Source: Chitinophagia bacterium (lineage in GTDB: Bacteria > Bacteroidota > Bacteroidia > Chitinophagales > Chitinophagaceae). Taken from it: a stretch of 6,480 bases of DNA. The stretch is from NCBI GenBank assembly GCA_010021705.1, contig RGMU01000092.1, positions 1 to 6,480 of the forward strand, in the 5' to 3' direction. The notes under the pieces were generated by a model that searched no databases, was not told the DNA's origin, and saw only the letters and a program-made list of their open reading frames with translations. Position 1 is the first letter of the stretch. Each line of letters opens with the position of its first letter. This document shows, piece by piece, positions 6,247 to 6,480 of the stretch. Position numbers and translations under genes: made by a program.

Positions 6247-6480
6247 ATGTTAAAAACAGGAAATAGCCTTGTTAGCATTTATACCGAGATGACCCCCAAC
6301 CCCGAAACCATGAAGTTTGTGGCTAATAAGTTGCTTTATCCAAGCAAAAGTATAGATTTTGCCGATGAAAAAGCTGCTACACCTTCTCCCTTAGCGCAAG
6401 AGCTATTTGGCTTTCCGTTTATTAAGAGCGTTTTTTTGGCGGGTAATTTTATTACCTTAACCAAAACACCCGACACGCAG
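6247..6480 (+). CDS. NifU/Nfu-type Fe-S scaffold protein, N-terminal part (3' end outside window)
   Basis: The frame runs from ATG 6247 to the window end, giving 78 residues without a stop. 'YTEMTPNPETMKFVANKLL' (residues 11-29), followed by 'ATPSPLAQELFGFPFIKSVFLAGNFITLTK', is characteristic of the Nfu N-terminal domain: the T-x-NP-x-T-x-KF motif, the 'SPLA..LF..P.I..VF...NFIT' core, and the final strand leading into 'TKTPD'. Proteins of this kind carry a [4Fe-4S] cluster on a CxxC motif in a C-terminal NifU domain and hand it to target apoproteins. That second domain would lie beyond the window, so cluster binding cannot be checked here. ATG 6247 starts just before the conserved block and follows a promoter box at the same spacing as other genes here. 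There is no signal peptide, so it is cytoplasmic. Confidence 0.9.
   Translation, partial: MLKTGNSLVSIYTEMTPNPETMKFVANKLLYPSKSIDFADEKAATPSPLAQELFGFPFIKSVFLAGNFITLTKTPDTQ

Noticed and set aside
1..6480. A possible mobile element, phage, CRISPR array, tRNA or defence system.
   Set aside because: I saw no transposase, integrase, regularly spaced repeats, tRNA-like cloverleaf or defence domain. All genes fit ordinary Bacteroidota housekeeping or envelope families.
1..6480. The abundance of CCGG as a candidate uptake or signal sequence.
   Set aside because: Most copies fall where Ala, Thr or Ser codons ending in C precede Gly (GCC GGN, ACC GGN, TCC GGN), so codon usage explains much of it; there is no longer shared word around the sites.

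Overview
The window looks like ordinary chromosomal sequence from a member of the Bacteroidota (Bacteroidetes), probably a non-pathogenic environmental or gut-type lineage; nothing here fixes the family. The evidence is a protein with a type IX secretion (T9SS) C-terminal sorting domain, a DUF5689-type surface protein, signal peptides ending in the typical A-x-A-Q form, exact TAnnTTTG promoter boxes (the -7 element of the phylum's main sigma factor) a short way before four gene starts, and no convincing Shine-Dalgarno sequences. G+C is about 42% by eye.

Layout. Positions 1-531 (+) hold the C-terminal part of a DUF5689-like surface protein whose start is outside the window. Positions 633-1589 (+) encode a secreted T9SS cargo protein. 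A two-way hairpin terminator (1614-1645) separates it from a convergent NADPH-dependent FMN reductase (1673-2236, -). A small four-cysteine lipoprotein gene (2290-2559, +) diverges from the reductase and meets, stop to stop with 2 bp between, a di-heme cytochrome c peroxidase (2562-3527, -). The peroxidase in turn diverges from an outer-membrane beta-barrel-like protein (3622-4296, +), each with its own promoter box. After a perfect 13-bp hairpin comes fhs, formate-tetrahydrofolate ligase (4422-6113, +). A probable terminator and a promoter box follow, then the start of a NifU/Nfu-type Fe-S scaffold protein (6247 to the window end, +).

The genes alternate in strand and have separate promoters and terminators, so they look like single-gene units, not one pathway operon. 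Several products are envelope proteins (surface cargo, lipoprotein, periplasmic peroxidase, barrel); the reductase, fhs and nfu are cytoplasmic (redox, one-carbon and Fe-S metabolism). No gene-free stretch exceeds about 135 bp, and I see no RNA gene, CRISPR array, insertion sequence or phage signature.

The most unusual signal is at word level: GATC and GGCC are completely absent from all 6480 bp, while the isomeric CCGG is abundant. This looks like restriction-site avoidance and shows up as synonymous codon switching. I found no convincing new gene system.
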